Positions 44,395 to 55,400 of a DNA stretch of 64,000 nt are shown in pieces. A program made the translations under genes and the position numbers. The stretch is taken from assembly GCF_963677065.1 (NCBI RefSeq), contig NZ_OY781872.1, positions 2,227,419 to 2,291,418 on the forward strand, in the 5' to 3' direction. The notes beneath the pieces are model-generated. The model saw only the letters and a list, made by a program, of their open reading frames with translations, was not told the origin of the DNA and searched no databases. This DNA comes from an uncultured Methanoregula sp. (GTDB taxonomy: Archaea > Halobacteriota > Methanomicrobia > Methanomicrobiales > Methanospirillaceae). Position 1 is the stretch's first letter. The number at the start of each line of letters is the position of its first letter.

Positions 44395-45423
44395 TTATGC
44401 TTTTTTTGTATGGTACATATGCCAGATCTTGCAGGCGCCCTCGTGGCTGACCATGCAGGGCCCGACCGGGGTCCTGGGCGTGCAGGCTTTCCCGAACAGT
44501 TTACAGTCCGAAGGCTGGCAGATCCCCCGGAGCACCTTGTCGCAGACACAGGCCGAGTGCTTGCTGATATGTTTGAAGACAATGCCGAACTTCTTCTGCG
44601 CATCGTACTGTTCGAACTCCTTTTTCAGCCGGAGCCCGGAGCCGGGAATAACCGGAAATCCGCGCCATTCCACATCGGATGGTTCAAAGACCCGGTACAT
44701 GATCTCCTTTGCCTTGGTGTTTCCTTCGCGGCTGACCGCTCTCGGGTAGGCATTGTCAACCCTTGTTGTGCCTTCCTTCACCTGGCGGACGAGCATCAGG
44801 AGGCCGAGCAGGATATCTTCGGCTTCGAAACCGGCAACCACCTGCGGGACCGGGAAATGCTCGTACTCTTCGTACCCCATCACGGTGCAGACATGGCCGG
44901 GCAGCATGAAACCGTGCAGTTTTGCCTCGCCCTGCTCGAGCAGCCACTGCATGGCGGGGGGGACGATCCGGTGGCAGGAAAGGATGGAGAAATTCTTTGG
45001 GGGTTTTCCCAGGATGGTTGCGGCAACGGTCGGGGCTGTTGTCTCGAACCCGACAGAGATGAAGACCACTTCCTTATCCGTTTTCTGTGCGATCTCGACT
45101 GCCTTGTGGACTCCCTGGACAACGCGTATATCGCCGCCGCAGGACTCCATGGAACCTTTCGATCCCGGGACCCGGAGCAGATCGCCGTACGTTGCAATGA
45201 TGCAGTCCTTCTCCACGAGATCCAGCGCAGCGTCGATCTCGCCCTGGGGCGTGATGCAGACCGGGCAACCGGGGCCCATGACGATTTTGAGTTTCTCCGG
45301 AAGCAGGCTGCGCAGGCCGGTCCGGGCTATTGCCGCTTCATGGGTTCCGCAGATATGCATGAAGGTCATCTCGCGGTCCACCAGTTCATGCAGCATATCT
45401 GCTATCTCTTTTCCCGTTGCCAT
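44395..45423 (-). CDS. hypD: Hydrogenase maturation factor HypD
   Basis: A 342-residue iron-sulphur protein of [NiFe] hydrogenase assembly; with HypC it carries the Fe(CN)2CO unit before insertion into the large subunit. All key motifs are present: HICGTHEAAI, GPGCPVC, SCGGDIRVVQG, GFETTAPTVA, LPGHVC and, in the C-terminal domain, the 4Fe-4S ligands in HSACVCDKVLRGICQP, followed by CKLFGKAC and GPCMVSHEGAC. Length is normal for the family. No other hyp gene is adjacent. It lies 45 bp from the divergent channel gene. The 347-codon plus-strand frame over it is a shadow. Confidence 0.95.
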   Translation of the reverse strand: MATGKEIADMLHELVDREMTFMHICGTHEAAIARTGLRSLLPEKLKIVMGPGCPVCITPQGEIDAALDLVEKDCIIATYGDLLRVPGSKGSMESCGGDIRVVQGVHKAVEIAQKTDKEVVFISVGFETTAPTVAATILGKPPKNFSILSCHRIVPPAMQWLLEQGEAKLHGFMLPGHVCTVMGYEEYEHFPVPQVVAGFEAEDILLGLLMLVRQVKEGTTRVDNAYPRAVSREGNTKAKEIMYRVFEPSDVEWRGFPVIPGSGLRLKKEFEQYDAQKKFGIVFKHISKHSACVCDKVLRGICQPSDCKLFGKACTPRTPVGPCMVSHEGACKIWHMYHTKKA

Positions 45424-45468
45424 ACAATCTCAAGATTATTTACCGCAAAATAACATAAGAGTACGTAT

Positions 45469-46515
45469 ATGGTGTTTAGCGCTGCCGAACTCAACTACAT
45501 CTTTGCCCTGGCGGCCCTGGTATCCGGCATACTCCTGGCGTTTGTGGTGCGGTTCATTGTCCGCTGGCTGGAAGCAAAAGCCCAGGAGACCGAGACGAAA
45601 TGGGATGATATCATCATCGCTGCTATCGGTACGCCCCTCCAGGTCACGATCGTGGCCCTTGCCGTGTACGCAGCCCTGACCTTTGTCGGCATCCTTCCGC
45701 TCAATTACCCGGGTCTCCTGGACGAACAGCTGGTGTCGGCCTTCTGGATCGTGATGGGTGCATGGATCATCTCCTCGTTCCTGCACGATGTTATCGCCAT
45801 TTACGGCCACGAGCTTGCGGAAAAATCCGACAGCGACTGGGATGACCGGCTCGTGGAACTGCTCGAACTCATCGTGAAATGGCTGGTCTGGTTCGCGGCC
45901 CTGATGGCGATCCTCTCGGTGTTCGAAGTGAATATCACCCCGTTCCTCGCAGGCGCAGGCATCGCTGGTCTCGCGGTTGCGCTGGCAGCGCAGGATATCA
46001 TCTCGAATTTCTTTGGCGGGGCCATCATCACCATTGACAAACCGTTCAAGGTCGGCGACCGGGTCAAGGTGGACCAGTATTACGGCGATGTCCTCAATGT
46101 CGGCCCCCGCAGCACCCGGATAAAAACGCTCGACTACCAGGTTGTGACGATTCCCAACAACAAGATCACGACCAATGTCATTGTCAACTATTCCGAGCCG
46201 GATGAGAAACTCCGGATCACCATCCCTGTATCCGTTGCGTACGGGACCGATATCGAATCCGTCAAAAAGATCCTTCTTGAGATATCCGGCGAAGTGATCG
46301 GCAGCTCGGACTATCTCCTTGCGGATCCTGCCCCAAAAGTCTTCTTCACCGAGTTTGCCGATTCCAGCCTCAGGTTCGTCCTCTATGTCTGGGCACGGAA
46401 ATACAATCTTCCCGACGAGATCAAAGACGCGATCAATTCCCGGATCGCTCTCCGGTTTGCCGAGGCCGGAATCGAGATCCCCTTCCCCCAGATGGAAGTC
46501 CGGCTCAAAAAATAA
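45469..46515 (+). CDS. MscS-family mechanosensitive channel
   Basis: A 348-residue membrane channel. Three or four helices occupy residues 1-150; the pore-lining TM3 is AGAGIAGLAVALAAQDIISN followed by FFGGAIITIDKPFKVGDRVKV, the MscS beta-domain signature, and a C-terminal alpha/beta domain. It opens under membrane tension to release solutes during hypo-osmotic shock. ATG 45469 without a Shine-Dalgarno site; AT-rich sequence just upstream suggests a leaderless mRNA. The minus-strand frame of similar length is a shadow. Confidence 0.92.
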   Translation: MVFSAAELNYIFALAALVSGILLAFVVRFIVRWLEAKAQETETKWDDIIIAAIGTPLQVTIVALAVYAALTFVGILPLNYPGLLDEQLVSAFWIVMGAWIISSFLHDVIAIYGHELAEKSDSDWDDRLVELLELIVKWLVWFAALMAILSVFEVNITPFLAGAGIAGLAVALAAQDIISNFFGGAIITIDKPFKVGDRVKVDQYYGDVLNVGPRSTRIKTLDYQVVTIPNNKITTNVIVNYSEPDEKLRITIPVSVAYGTDIESVKKILLEISGEVIGSSDYLLADPAPKVFFTEFADSSLRFVLYVWARKYNLPDEIKDAINSRIALRFAEAGIEIPFPQMEVRLKK

Positions 46516-46728
46516 TTTTTCCCTCTCCCGCGGGGCTGTGCGTTCCCGCACCCGAATTCACAGAAAAAGGCCCTGTATGAAGGTATTTCCGCTCCATTGC
46601 CCGCGTGTTCTCCGCAATGTTTTATAGGAAGTACTCACAACGTAGTTAGGCAACTGCGATAGGAGCAAAAACGGCAAAGCAGCAGACCCCGTCAGGCCGG
46701 GGATTGCCGGGCCGGTTGCACAAATAAT

Positions 46729-46802
46729 GCCTATGTGACACAGCCTGGCAGTGTGCCTCCTTGGTAAGGAGGAAGTCGCGAGTTCAAATCTCGCCATAGG
46801 CT
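46729..46802 (+). tRNA. tRNA-Thr (anticodon GGT)
   Basis: Complete cloverleaf of 74 nt. Acceptor stem GCCTATG pairs fully with CATAGGC; D-stem ACAC/GTGT; anticodon stem CCTCC/GGAGG with loop TTGGTAA, anticodon GGT; T-arm GCGAG/CTCGC with loop TTCAAAT. Discriminator T73 is the archaeal identity element for threonine. CCA is not encoded. A T-rich stretch follows as terminator. Confidence 0.95.
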
Positions 46803-46952
46803 CTTTCTTGTTTTGTTCATTTCCTGAATCAATCCCGCGTCAGGTTCCTGACGGTTTTTTCAATGCATCCGGGAACGGTACTTTATTCATACAAATCCTG
46901 TTATATTACGAGATCCAATCTCTATTCACGAGGAAAACCCCGGCGGACTCTT

Positions 46953-47975
46953 ATGCAGGAACCAGGCATATCCCCACTGAATAGTCAAGCGCAGGCGGGA
47001 CCTGAAACCGGCTTTCCGGTCAGTGCTTCCGCCGGCCAACCGGACAAATCTCCGGTCCTTACGGGTGGCAGTCCGCCGGTCATTACTCCGGGGGCCGGAA
47101 ATTTGGATCCTGTGCTTCTTGAAACCCATCCGGATCCCCGGAGTTTTCTCTACAGATACACGCTTGCCTGTTTTCCCATCCTCCTTGTCGTCATCTCGGT
47201 ATTTGTCCGGTCGTTTCTGGAACAGATGAGTAAAACCTTAATTCCGGGAATTCCTGCCATGTTCAGTTCGGCAACCCCGGCCCTGACGAGCATCACCGGC
47301 ATCTCCATCTTTCTCGTGGCCCCTGTCGGGATCTTCATCATTGTTGCCGGTATCGGCTGGGCCCTGCGGTTTACCGAGCTCTGGACAGGCACGGCTCTCA
47401 CGCTTGGCCTCAGCGTCATTGTCGCGTTTATCCTGATGGGAAATTCCGGACTTTCGCCTGCGTCCGAGAAATATATCTTCAATCTCCTGTACTGGATAGC
47501 GTTCCTTGTCCAGCCATTCTGTATTCTTGCAGCAATCGTCACCCTTGCCTGGGCCGAGAAATTCCGGCGGAGCATCACGTACCGCATCCTGAACGACAAT
47601 ATTGAGATCTCCGGGGGTGTCTGGAAACACCAGGAGCACCTGGTTCCGCACCACCAGATTGGCCGCATTGTCCTGGAACAGGATCTCTTCGGCCGGATGT
47701 TCAATTACGGAACGGTCATTCCCCAGAGCATCTCCCGGTGGGGAGCCGAGACCTCGTTCCGCGGGGTGGGTGCCAGCGGGCAGAAAGATAATCTCGGGGC
47801 AATGATCGGTTTTTTCAAGGGGCGCGAGGAAGCCTCCCGCAATCCCCTGGATTGTTTCTTCGGGATTCCGGCGCCCGGAAAGGCGCAGGAGATCATGAAA
47901 ACCCTGATGATCCGGTCCGCAACCCGGCAGGAGGAGCAGGTATCGTACCTGAAACAGATCCGCGACAAGATCTAA
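46953..47975 (+). CDS. Membrane protein with bacterial PH (bPH2) domain
   Basis: A 340-residue protein. The first 60 residues are Pro/Gly-rich and disordered; then come four hydrophobic segments (for example FPILLVVISVFVRSFLE, VAPVGIFIIVAGIGWALRF, LTLGLSVIVAFILMG, IAFLVQPFCILAAIVTLAW), followed by a bPH2 (DUF304/YdbS) domain: SITYRILNDNIEISGGVWKH, HHQIGRIVLEQDLFGR and a C-terminal helix. Such domains are found in membrane-stress and sorting proteins; the exact role is unknown. ATG 46953 follows GGCGGA; the frame is open to 46863. Confidence 0.75.
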   Translation: MQEPGISPLNSQAQAGPETGFPVSASAGQPDKSPVLTGGSPPVITPGAGNLDPVLLETHPDPRSFLYRYTLACFPILLVVISVFVRSFLEQMSKTLIPGIPAMFSSATPALTSITGISIFLVAPVGIFIIVAGIGWALRFTELWTGTALTLGLSVIVAFILMGNSGLSPASEKYIFNLLYWIAFLVQPFCILAAIVTLAWAEKFRRSITYRILNDNIEISGGVWKHQEHLVPHHQIGRIVLEQDLFGRMFNYGTVIPQSISRWGAETSFRGVGASGQKDNLGAMIGFFKGREEASRNPLDCFFGIPAPGKAQEIMKTLMIRSATRQEEQVSYLKQIRDKI

Positions 47976-48050
47976 AAAAACCGTGCCGGATCTCTATCCA
48001 TCGCTTTTTTCCTTTCATTTCTCAATATACCTAAGAAATTGTGGTGAATC

Positions 48051-49283
48051 ATGAGCCAACCGACACTCACCGAATCCCGGGGAAACCCGGGGAACGGAAA
48101 AAACTACACCTTTGCACCGCGGATGGCAAAAACTCCCAAATCCTTTATCCGGGAAATTCTCAAGGTAACCGAGGACCCCCGGATCATATCGTTTGCCGGG
48201 GGGCTGCCGAATCCCTCCTTAATCGATGTTGATAATATAGCAAAAGCGGCAGCCTCCGTGCTTGCTTCCGATGGCCGATCTGCCCTCCAGTACTCTACGA
48301 CCGAAGGCTACCGGCCGCTCCGGCAGTTCATTGCCGACCGGTACCGGAAACGGCTCGGTCTTGCAATTTCACCGGATGAGATCCTGATCACCAACGGATC
48401 CCAGCAGTGCCTGGACCTTATCGGCAAGATCCTGATCGGAAAAGGCGATCATATCGCCATCGAACGGCCCGGCTATCTCGGGGCAATCCAGGCCTTCTCA
48501 TTGTACGAGCCGGTCTTCCATCCAGTCATTCTCCATGAGGACGGGCCGGATACCGCCCAGCTCGCCCATACCCTTTCAAAGCATCCGGTCCGGTTTTTTT
48601 ACGGGATCCCGAACTCCCAGAACCCCTCCGGCATCACGTACTCCGAAGAGCGCCGGGAGGAGATTGCAGGAATTATTCAGGAGACGGATACGCTTTTTGT
48701 CGAGGACGACGCTTACGGCGAACTGAATTTTTCGGGAAAATCCCTGCCATCGTTTAAAAAATTCATCCCTGACCAGACTATCATAACCGGATCGTTCTCG
48801 AAGATCCTCGCCCCCGGCATGCGGATGGGCTGGGTTGTCGCTCCCCCGGTCATCATGGAGCAGCTGGTTGTTGCAAAACAGGCCTCCGATCTCCATTCCA
48901 ATTACCTGTCCCAGAGGATCGCGTTTGAGTATCTCCAGACTCAGGACATCGATGCCCACATACGGAAGATCCAGTCCTCCTACCGGCACCAGCGGGATGT
49001 CATGATCCGGTGCATGGAGGAGAATTTCCCGGATACCGTTTCGTTCACCCGGCCCCTGGGAGGCATGTTCATCTGGGTCACCCTGCCGGAAGGTATCTCG
49101 TCCATGGATGTTTTCAATGCAGCACTTGCACAGAACATTGCCGTCCTCCCGGGATCCCCGTTCTATATCGACGGGGGCGGAAACAATACCCTCAGGATCA
49201 ATTTCTCAAATGCAACTGATGAGAAGATCCGGGCCGGGATCGAACGGCTCGCAGCGGTTATCAAAAACCAGAAACCAAAATAA
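48051..49283 (+). CDS. PLP-dependent aminotransferase, class I/II (LysN/2-aminoadipate-like)
   Basis: A 410-residue fold-type I aminotransferase. Signatures: IISFAGGLPNPSLI at the start of the core, LQYSTTEGYRPLRQFI, NGSQQCLDLIGKIL, YGIPNSQNPSGITYS (Asn contacting PLP), DDAYGELNF, the Schiff-base Lys in GSFSKILAPGMRMGWV and the Arg in NTLRINFSNA that binds the substrate carboxylate. It resembles the 2-aminoadipate/aromatic aminotransferase group, without the GntR DNA-binding domain of MocR proteins. GGTGA stands six bases before ATG 48051. Amino-acid substrate uncertain. Confidence 0.85.
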   Translation: MSQPTLTESRGNPGNGKNYTFAPRMAKTPKSFIREILKVTEDPRIISFAGGLPNPSLIDVDNIAKAAASVLASDGRSALQYSTTEGYRPLRQFIADRYRKRLGLAISPDEILITNGSQQCLDLIGKILIGKGDHIAIERPGYLGAIQAFSLYEPVFHPVILHEDGPDTAQLAHTLSKHPVRFFYGIPNSQNPSGITYSEERREEIAGIIQETDTLFVEDDAYGELNFSGKSLPSFKKFIPDQTIITGSFSKILAPGMRMGWVVAPPVIMEQLVVAKQASDLHSNYLSQRIAFEYLQTQDIDAHIRKIQSSYRHQRDVMIRCMEENFPDTVSFTRPLGGMFIWVTLPEGISSMDVFNAALAQNIAVLPGSPFYIDGGGNNTLRINFSNATDEKIRAGIERLAAVIKNQKPK

Positions 49284-49368
49284 TTTTTATCTTCTTTTTG
49301 TGCAGTATAAAAATAGTATTCATAAATCAATACCGATCATATATTGTACCGGAAAGGGTATATGCGGC

Positions 49369-49376
49369 TTATAAGC
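49369..49376 (+). promoter_or_regulatory. Putative box A for giant TPR gene
   Basis: TTATAAGC, about 105 bp before ATG 49479, in an AT-rich 195-bp gap. It would leave a leader of about 80 nt. Confidence 0.35.
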
Positions 49377-49478
49377 AACCTGTATAGCTGGTGTATACCG
49401 GAGAAAACAAATAAGGGTTCAGAATAATGGCGGCTCATTCCAGCAACTGCACAATGGGCAGGTTGAGGTAAAAAATTC

Positions 49479-52400
49479 ATGAACAATAAGAGTGATGCGG
49501 AAGCATTGATGCGGCAGGGGGTCGAACTCTATGACCTTGGGCGTTTCCAGGAAGCCATCGTCATGTTCGACCGGGGTCTTGCCCTCTATCCCGATCTTGC
49601 AAAAGCTCATTATTTCAAAGGAATTGCCCTGTACGACCTGGGAAAATACGAAGAATCCATCCTTGCCTACGACCAGGCGATCGCAATCGATCCAACCGAC
49701 TCCAATGCCTGGTACAACAAAGCCGCAACCCTTGCCCAGGTTGGCAGGAACGAGGAAGCCCTCGTTGCCTGCGATCGCCTCCTCTCTATAAAATACGATA
49801 ATGCCGAGGCCTGGATCCTCAAAGGCATTGCTCTTTACGAACTCGGCCGGTTCAAGGACGCCATCACCGCTTACGATCATGCCCTCATGGTGGATCCCCG
49901 CCATGCAAAAGTGTATTACAACAAAGGAATAGCGCTTGCCGACCTGGGCCGCCACCAGGAAGCCATCAGCGCGTACAACAAGGCCATCGAGATCGTACCG
50001 GATTACGCCCGGGCCTATTACAACCGGGGAATCTCCCTTTACGATCTTGGCAGGTACGAGGAAGCCCTGGCTGCCTTTGACAAAGCGTATGCTCTCGATC
50101 CCAGCGATATCTGGGTCTGGTATTACCGGAGTTTTATCCTTGCCAGGCAGGAGCTTTTCGATGATGCAGTCGATGCATCCGCACGTTTCCTCCACGATGA
50201 ACCCGGCCATGCCGACATCTGGGCCATCAACGGGATCTCGCTGTTCCGGATCGGGCGCTTTGAGGAAGCGGTTGCAGCGCTCGGAGAAGCCGTATCCCTC
50301 AATGAAGGACTCACCGATGCCTGGTATTACCAGGGACTTGCCTGCCAGGCCCTGAACCGGTTTTCCGAGGCCATCCATGCATTTGACCGGACGCTCGATC
50401 TCACGCCGTCAAACGCAAAAGCCCGCGAGGAGAGGGGCATTGCAAACTACCGGTTAAAAAAATATAACGAGGCGGTCTCTGATTTCGATCAGTGCCTCAC
50501 CCTCGATCCGGAGAACCACAGGGTCTGGTTCCGGCGCGGCGTATCGTGCATCAACTTGAGCCGGCACGAGGATGCGCTGGAATCCTTTGCAAGGAGCCTC
50601 GAGCTGCAGCCGGATCATGCCGGATCCTTTTACTTCCGGGGAATGGCCCTCACCCGGCTTGGCCGGCACAAGGAAGCCATCGAGGCCTTCGAATCCGCGC
50701 TGAAATATGATCCCCGGTGCTCTCTTGCAGCATACCAGGAAGGCCTCTCGTATGCAAATCTCGGCCAGTTCCAGGAAGCGGTCAGTTCCTACGAGCAGGC
50801 ACTGAAGATCAACCCGGCCTATACGGAAGCCCTGTACCACAAGGGCTTTGCGCTTGCAAAACTGGGCAAGAACGACGATGCGATCCAGGAATACGACCGA
50901 ACTCTTGCCTATGATCCATCGAATGCCCAGGCCTATCACCAGAAGGGACTCCAGCTCGCAAAGCTCGGGCATTATGACGAAGCGGTTGAAGCATATAACA
51001 AAAGTATCGAGCTCAAGCCGGCATATGCCCAGGCATTTTACGATAAAGGCATTGCCCTTTCCCGGCTCGAACGTTTCGAACCCGCCCTGGAGGCGTTCGA
51101 GCAGGCAGTTACGCTCAACCCGAACTATGTGTACGCCTATTACAACCGGGGCCTTGCGCTTGTCCAGCTGAACCGGTTCGAGGAAGCGATCCGGGAATTC
51201 GACCGGGCGATCGATATCGATCCAACGCATGCCCTGGCCCTCTACCAGAGGGGCACGACCCTTGTCCAGCTCAAGCGGTATCCCGAGGCCGTCATCGCGT
51301 TCGATGCAGTTCTCGCGTTCTCTCCCCAGAACACCGGAGCCTTGTATGAAAAGGCCCACGCGCTCTTCAATCTTCTCCGTTACCAGGAAGCAGTTGTAGC
51401 TTTTGACGAAGCGCTCGAACAGAACCCGTCCCTTACCGAAGCCTGGCTGTTCAAGGGCATCAGCCTGGCCCATCTCGGGCAGCTGGAAGATGCGATTGCT
51501 GCATTCGACAAATGCCTTGTCCTGAAACCCCGGCTGACCGAAGCGGCGGTCCGGAAAGGAATCGCGTTCTATAACCTCGGGCAGTTCGAAGAAGCGATTT
51601 CAGTCTTCAACAAGGCGCTCAATGAATCTCCCCGGGACATCTGGGCCTGGTGTTACAAAGGACTCTCTCTCTCGGCGCTCAGTCGTTTTGACGAAGCCAT
51701 ACGGGCATTTGACAAGACCCTCGAGATAAACCGGAAATGCGCCCGGGCTTTTTATGAGAAAGGAAACGCCCTTTCTGCAATGGGAAAACCGCTCGAGGCC
51801 GTTGTCTCCTATGACCAGGCCCTCGAGATTTCCCCGGACGATCCCAAGATCCTGTACAAAAAAGGCGTAGCCCTTGCCCAGCGGGAACGGTACGAGGATG
51901 CAATCCGGGCTTTCGAAGCAGCGCTCATGCTCGAGCCCGAGAATGCATCGGCTTACTATTACCTGGGCATCTCCTATGCCGGAAGAGAGCGGTTCGACGA
52001 TTCCATACGGGCATTCGAGAGCTGCTTAACGCTTGAGCCGGACAATGCGCTTGCCTATCATTTCAAAGGTATCGCCCTTATCCAGAAAGAGCGGTACGAA
52101 GAGGCCATCCGTTCGTTCTCGAGCGCAATCCAGCTCGATGCCTCCAATGCCGCCTCGTATTTTTACATGGGTCTTGCCTATCTCCAGTCCCGGGAATACG
52201 AACATGCGATATCCTCACTGGAAAAGGCGACCGGCATGGATCCAACGCTCTCCGATGCGTTCATGTACGAGGGATTTGCCTATTACTCCCTGGGCAGGTA
52301 TGCAGATGCCCTCCCCCTGCTCGATCGCAGTCTTGAGAAGAACCCCTCGCTCATCGACGCCATGATCTGCAGGGCAGGCTCCCTGTACTTCCTTGAGCGG

Positions 52401-55400
52401 TATTCTGAAACCATCGAGACCGATGACCGGATCCTCTCCCTGAACCCGACCCTTGTCGACATCTGGATGCAGAAAGGGAATTCCCATTACAACCTTGGGA
52501 AAAAGCAGGACGCGATCAATGCGTATACAAAAGCCCTTGAGATTAATTCCGGCCTGACCGAAGCCTGGATCAAAAAGGCACTAGCGCTCGCCGATCTCGG
52601 GAAAATTCCGGATGCCGTTGCTGCCTACACCAGGGCTCTTGACATAAACCCGTCCTTAAAAGAGATCTGGATGAAAAAGGGCGATGCCCTGGTTCAGCTG
52701 GGAAAGACGGAAGAGGCGATCGCTGCATACAACAAATCCCTCCGGATCGATCCGGACCAGGAGAACGGCTGGATAAAGATCGGGCGGGCCTACTTCGATG
52801 TCAGCAGTTACCAGGATGCCATCGATGCATTCGATAATGCCATCTCCCTCAACCAGAGGAGCACCGACGCCTTCTATTACAAGGGACTGGCCCTTGAAAA
52901 AGTCAACCGGGCCGAAGAAGCTATCCATGTCTTTGAGATCCTTCTCGAGATCGATCCCGGCAACGGGGATGCGCAGTACCACAAGGGGCTCGCCCTGGCA
53001 AGCCGGGGAGATCACCGGCATGCAGCGCTCTCCTTTGAAAAGACAAGCGAGATCCTGCCCGGGTTTGCGCCTGCCTGGTACAACAAGGGAAAATCGCTCA
53101 TCGAATCCGGGAAATACCAGGAAGCGATCGTTGCCCTGAACCAGGCGCTCAGCATCGAGTCGTCCTATACCGAAGCGTATTATTACCTGGGCCTTGCTCT
53201 CCTGAAGACCGGCAAATTCCCGGAAGCCATCGCGGCATTTGACCGGAACCTGGCAAAAGACACAAGCAATGCCCCCGGCCATTTCAACCGGGGCCTGGCA
53301 CTTGAGAAACTGGGAAGGTTCGATGAATCCCTTGAAGCCTTCGACAAGGCACTGATTTACGATCCGGACAATGCCCTTGCATTTTACCACAAGGGCAAAT
53401 CGTTTGCCGACCTGAACCGCCACAGCGATGCCGTTTTTGCTTTCGACAAGACACTCCAGCTCAAGCCGAAATACACAGATGCCCGCCTCAGGAAAGGCAT
53501 CGCCCTGTATAATATGGGGAGATTTGAGGATGCCATTGCCGATTTCGACAAGACTATCCTCGAAAGCCCCAAAAATTTCCTTGCGCATTATTACAAAGCC
53601 CGGTCATATGAATCTCTCCGGGAGTTTCCGCTCGCAACCGAGTTCTTCGACCGTGCCCTCGAGATCGATGCCGGTTTCCGCGATGCCCATTTCCACAAGG
53701 GGCTCTCGCTTCTCGAACTGGAAGAGTCCGGCGAAGCTCTCCTCTCCTTTGATCTCACGCTCGATATCGATCGCGATTATTCCCCGGCTTACTATAGCCG
53801 CGGCGTTACCCTGCTGAAACTGGGGAGGCACAAGGAAGCAGTCTCGTCCTTCGACCGGTGCCTGGCGCTCACTCCCTCTTTTGCTCCGGCCCATCTCCAG
53901 CGGGGGCGTGCCCTCTATGCACAGGGAATGTTCCGGGATGCCATCTATGCCTTCGATTCCGCGCTCGAATACGATCCCGGATCCGCGGAGGCCGCACTCT
54001 TCAAATCCCTTGCCCTGCACGATCTCGGGCAGAACGAAGAGTCGCTTGCAGCCAGTGAAAAAGCACTCGAACTGAGGCCGGAGTACACGGAGGCCTGGTT
54101 CAGCAAAGGCGTTGCGCTCTTCCACCTCGGGCGGTATGACGAAGCCGTTATCGCGTACGACCGGTCGATCGAACTCGATCCGGACAGTGCCCAGGCAGCC
54201 TTTAACCGGGGTCTTTCCCTGATACACCTCTCCCGCTACCAGGATGCGGTGGAGACGTTCGATCAGGTACTGGCCCGTGTTCCGCAATTCGTCCCGGCGA
54301 TATACCAGAAGGGTATCTCTCTTGCCCTCCTCAACCGGCATGAAGATGCGATTTTAGCATTCGATGCTGCGCTCGAGCTGACCCCTGCCGACCCGGCGGT
54401 TCTTTACCAGAAAGGCATCTCCCAGTCCCGGCTTGAACAGTACGAGGAAGCTATTGCAACGTTCAATGCCGCAATCGTACTGGATCCCCAGAATGCCGAT
54501 CCCTGTTACCAGAAAGGACTCTCACTCGCTGCGCTCGGCCGGCAGGATGAGGCCGAGGCCGCATTCAGCCAGGCCCTTTTGCTCGATCCCGGGAATAACG
54601 ATGCCCTGTACCACCGGGGTCTGGCCCTTGCAGAGCTCGGGCAATTTGCCGAAGCGGTCGATGTCCTGACACGGACTGTTGAGACCAACCCGCAGATTGC
54701 CAATGCCTGGCTCATCCGGGGATTCTGCCTCTTTGCCCTTGAACGGTTTGCTGAATCGGTCAAATCGTATAACAAGGCGCTGGAGCTTGACCCGGGCAAT
54801 CCCCACACCTGGTTCTACAAAGGCAGGGCCCACATCAGTCTTGGCAATGACGAGGAAGCAATCCCTGCCCTGGACCGGGCCCTGGAGCTTATCCCGGAAT
54901 TCGGGGAGGCCTATTATTACAAAGGCATCGCCCTGTTCCGGCAGAAGAAAATGCCCGATGCTGCCGTTGCATTTGAAGACGCAAGCCGGATCATGCCCGA
55001 TTTTACCGATGCATTCCGGGAGAGCGGGCGGACGCTTGCGGCCCTTGGGCGGAACCGGGAAGCTGTCGAGGCGTTCGATCGCGTGCTGTCATCTCTCCCG
55101 AAAGACCTGGTTGCCCTGTACGGAAAAGCCCGGGCACTGGATCATCTCGGCCAGTACAAGGATGCTATCCCGTTCTATTCCCGGGTCAGTCTTGCCGAAC
55201 CCGGTTGCGAACGGGCTTATCTCTACAAGGGCTTTGCCCAGATGATCACTCACCAGTACGAGGATGCAGTTGAAGCCTTTTCCCAAACCCTGGATATCAA
55301 CCCCTCGAATGCCGAAGCGTGGAGGGAGAAAGCAAGGGCACTTGTTCTCCTGGAAAAGAACGAGCAGGCGGTTTCTGCGTTTGACGGTTACCTCTCCCTG

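Noticed and set aside
44410..45453. 347-codon plus-strand frame over hypD
   Set aside because: Exact antisense of a complete, motif-perfect hypD; high-GC third positions leave antisense frames open.
45436..46551. 371-codon minus-strand frame over the MscS gene
   Set aside because: Same reason; the MscS protein is unambiguous on the plus strand.
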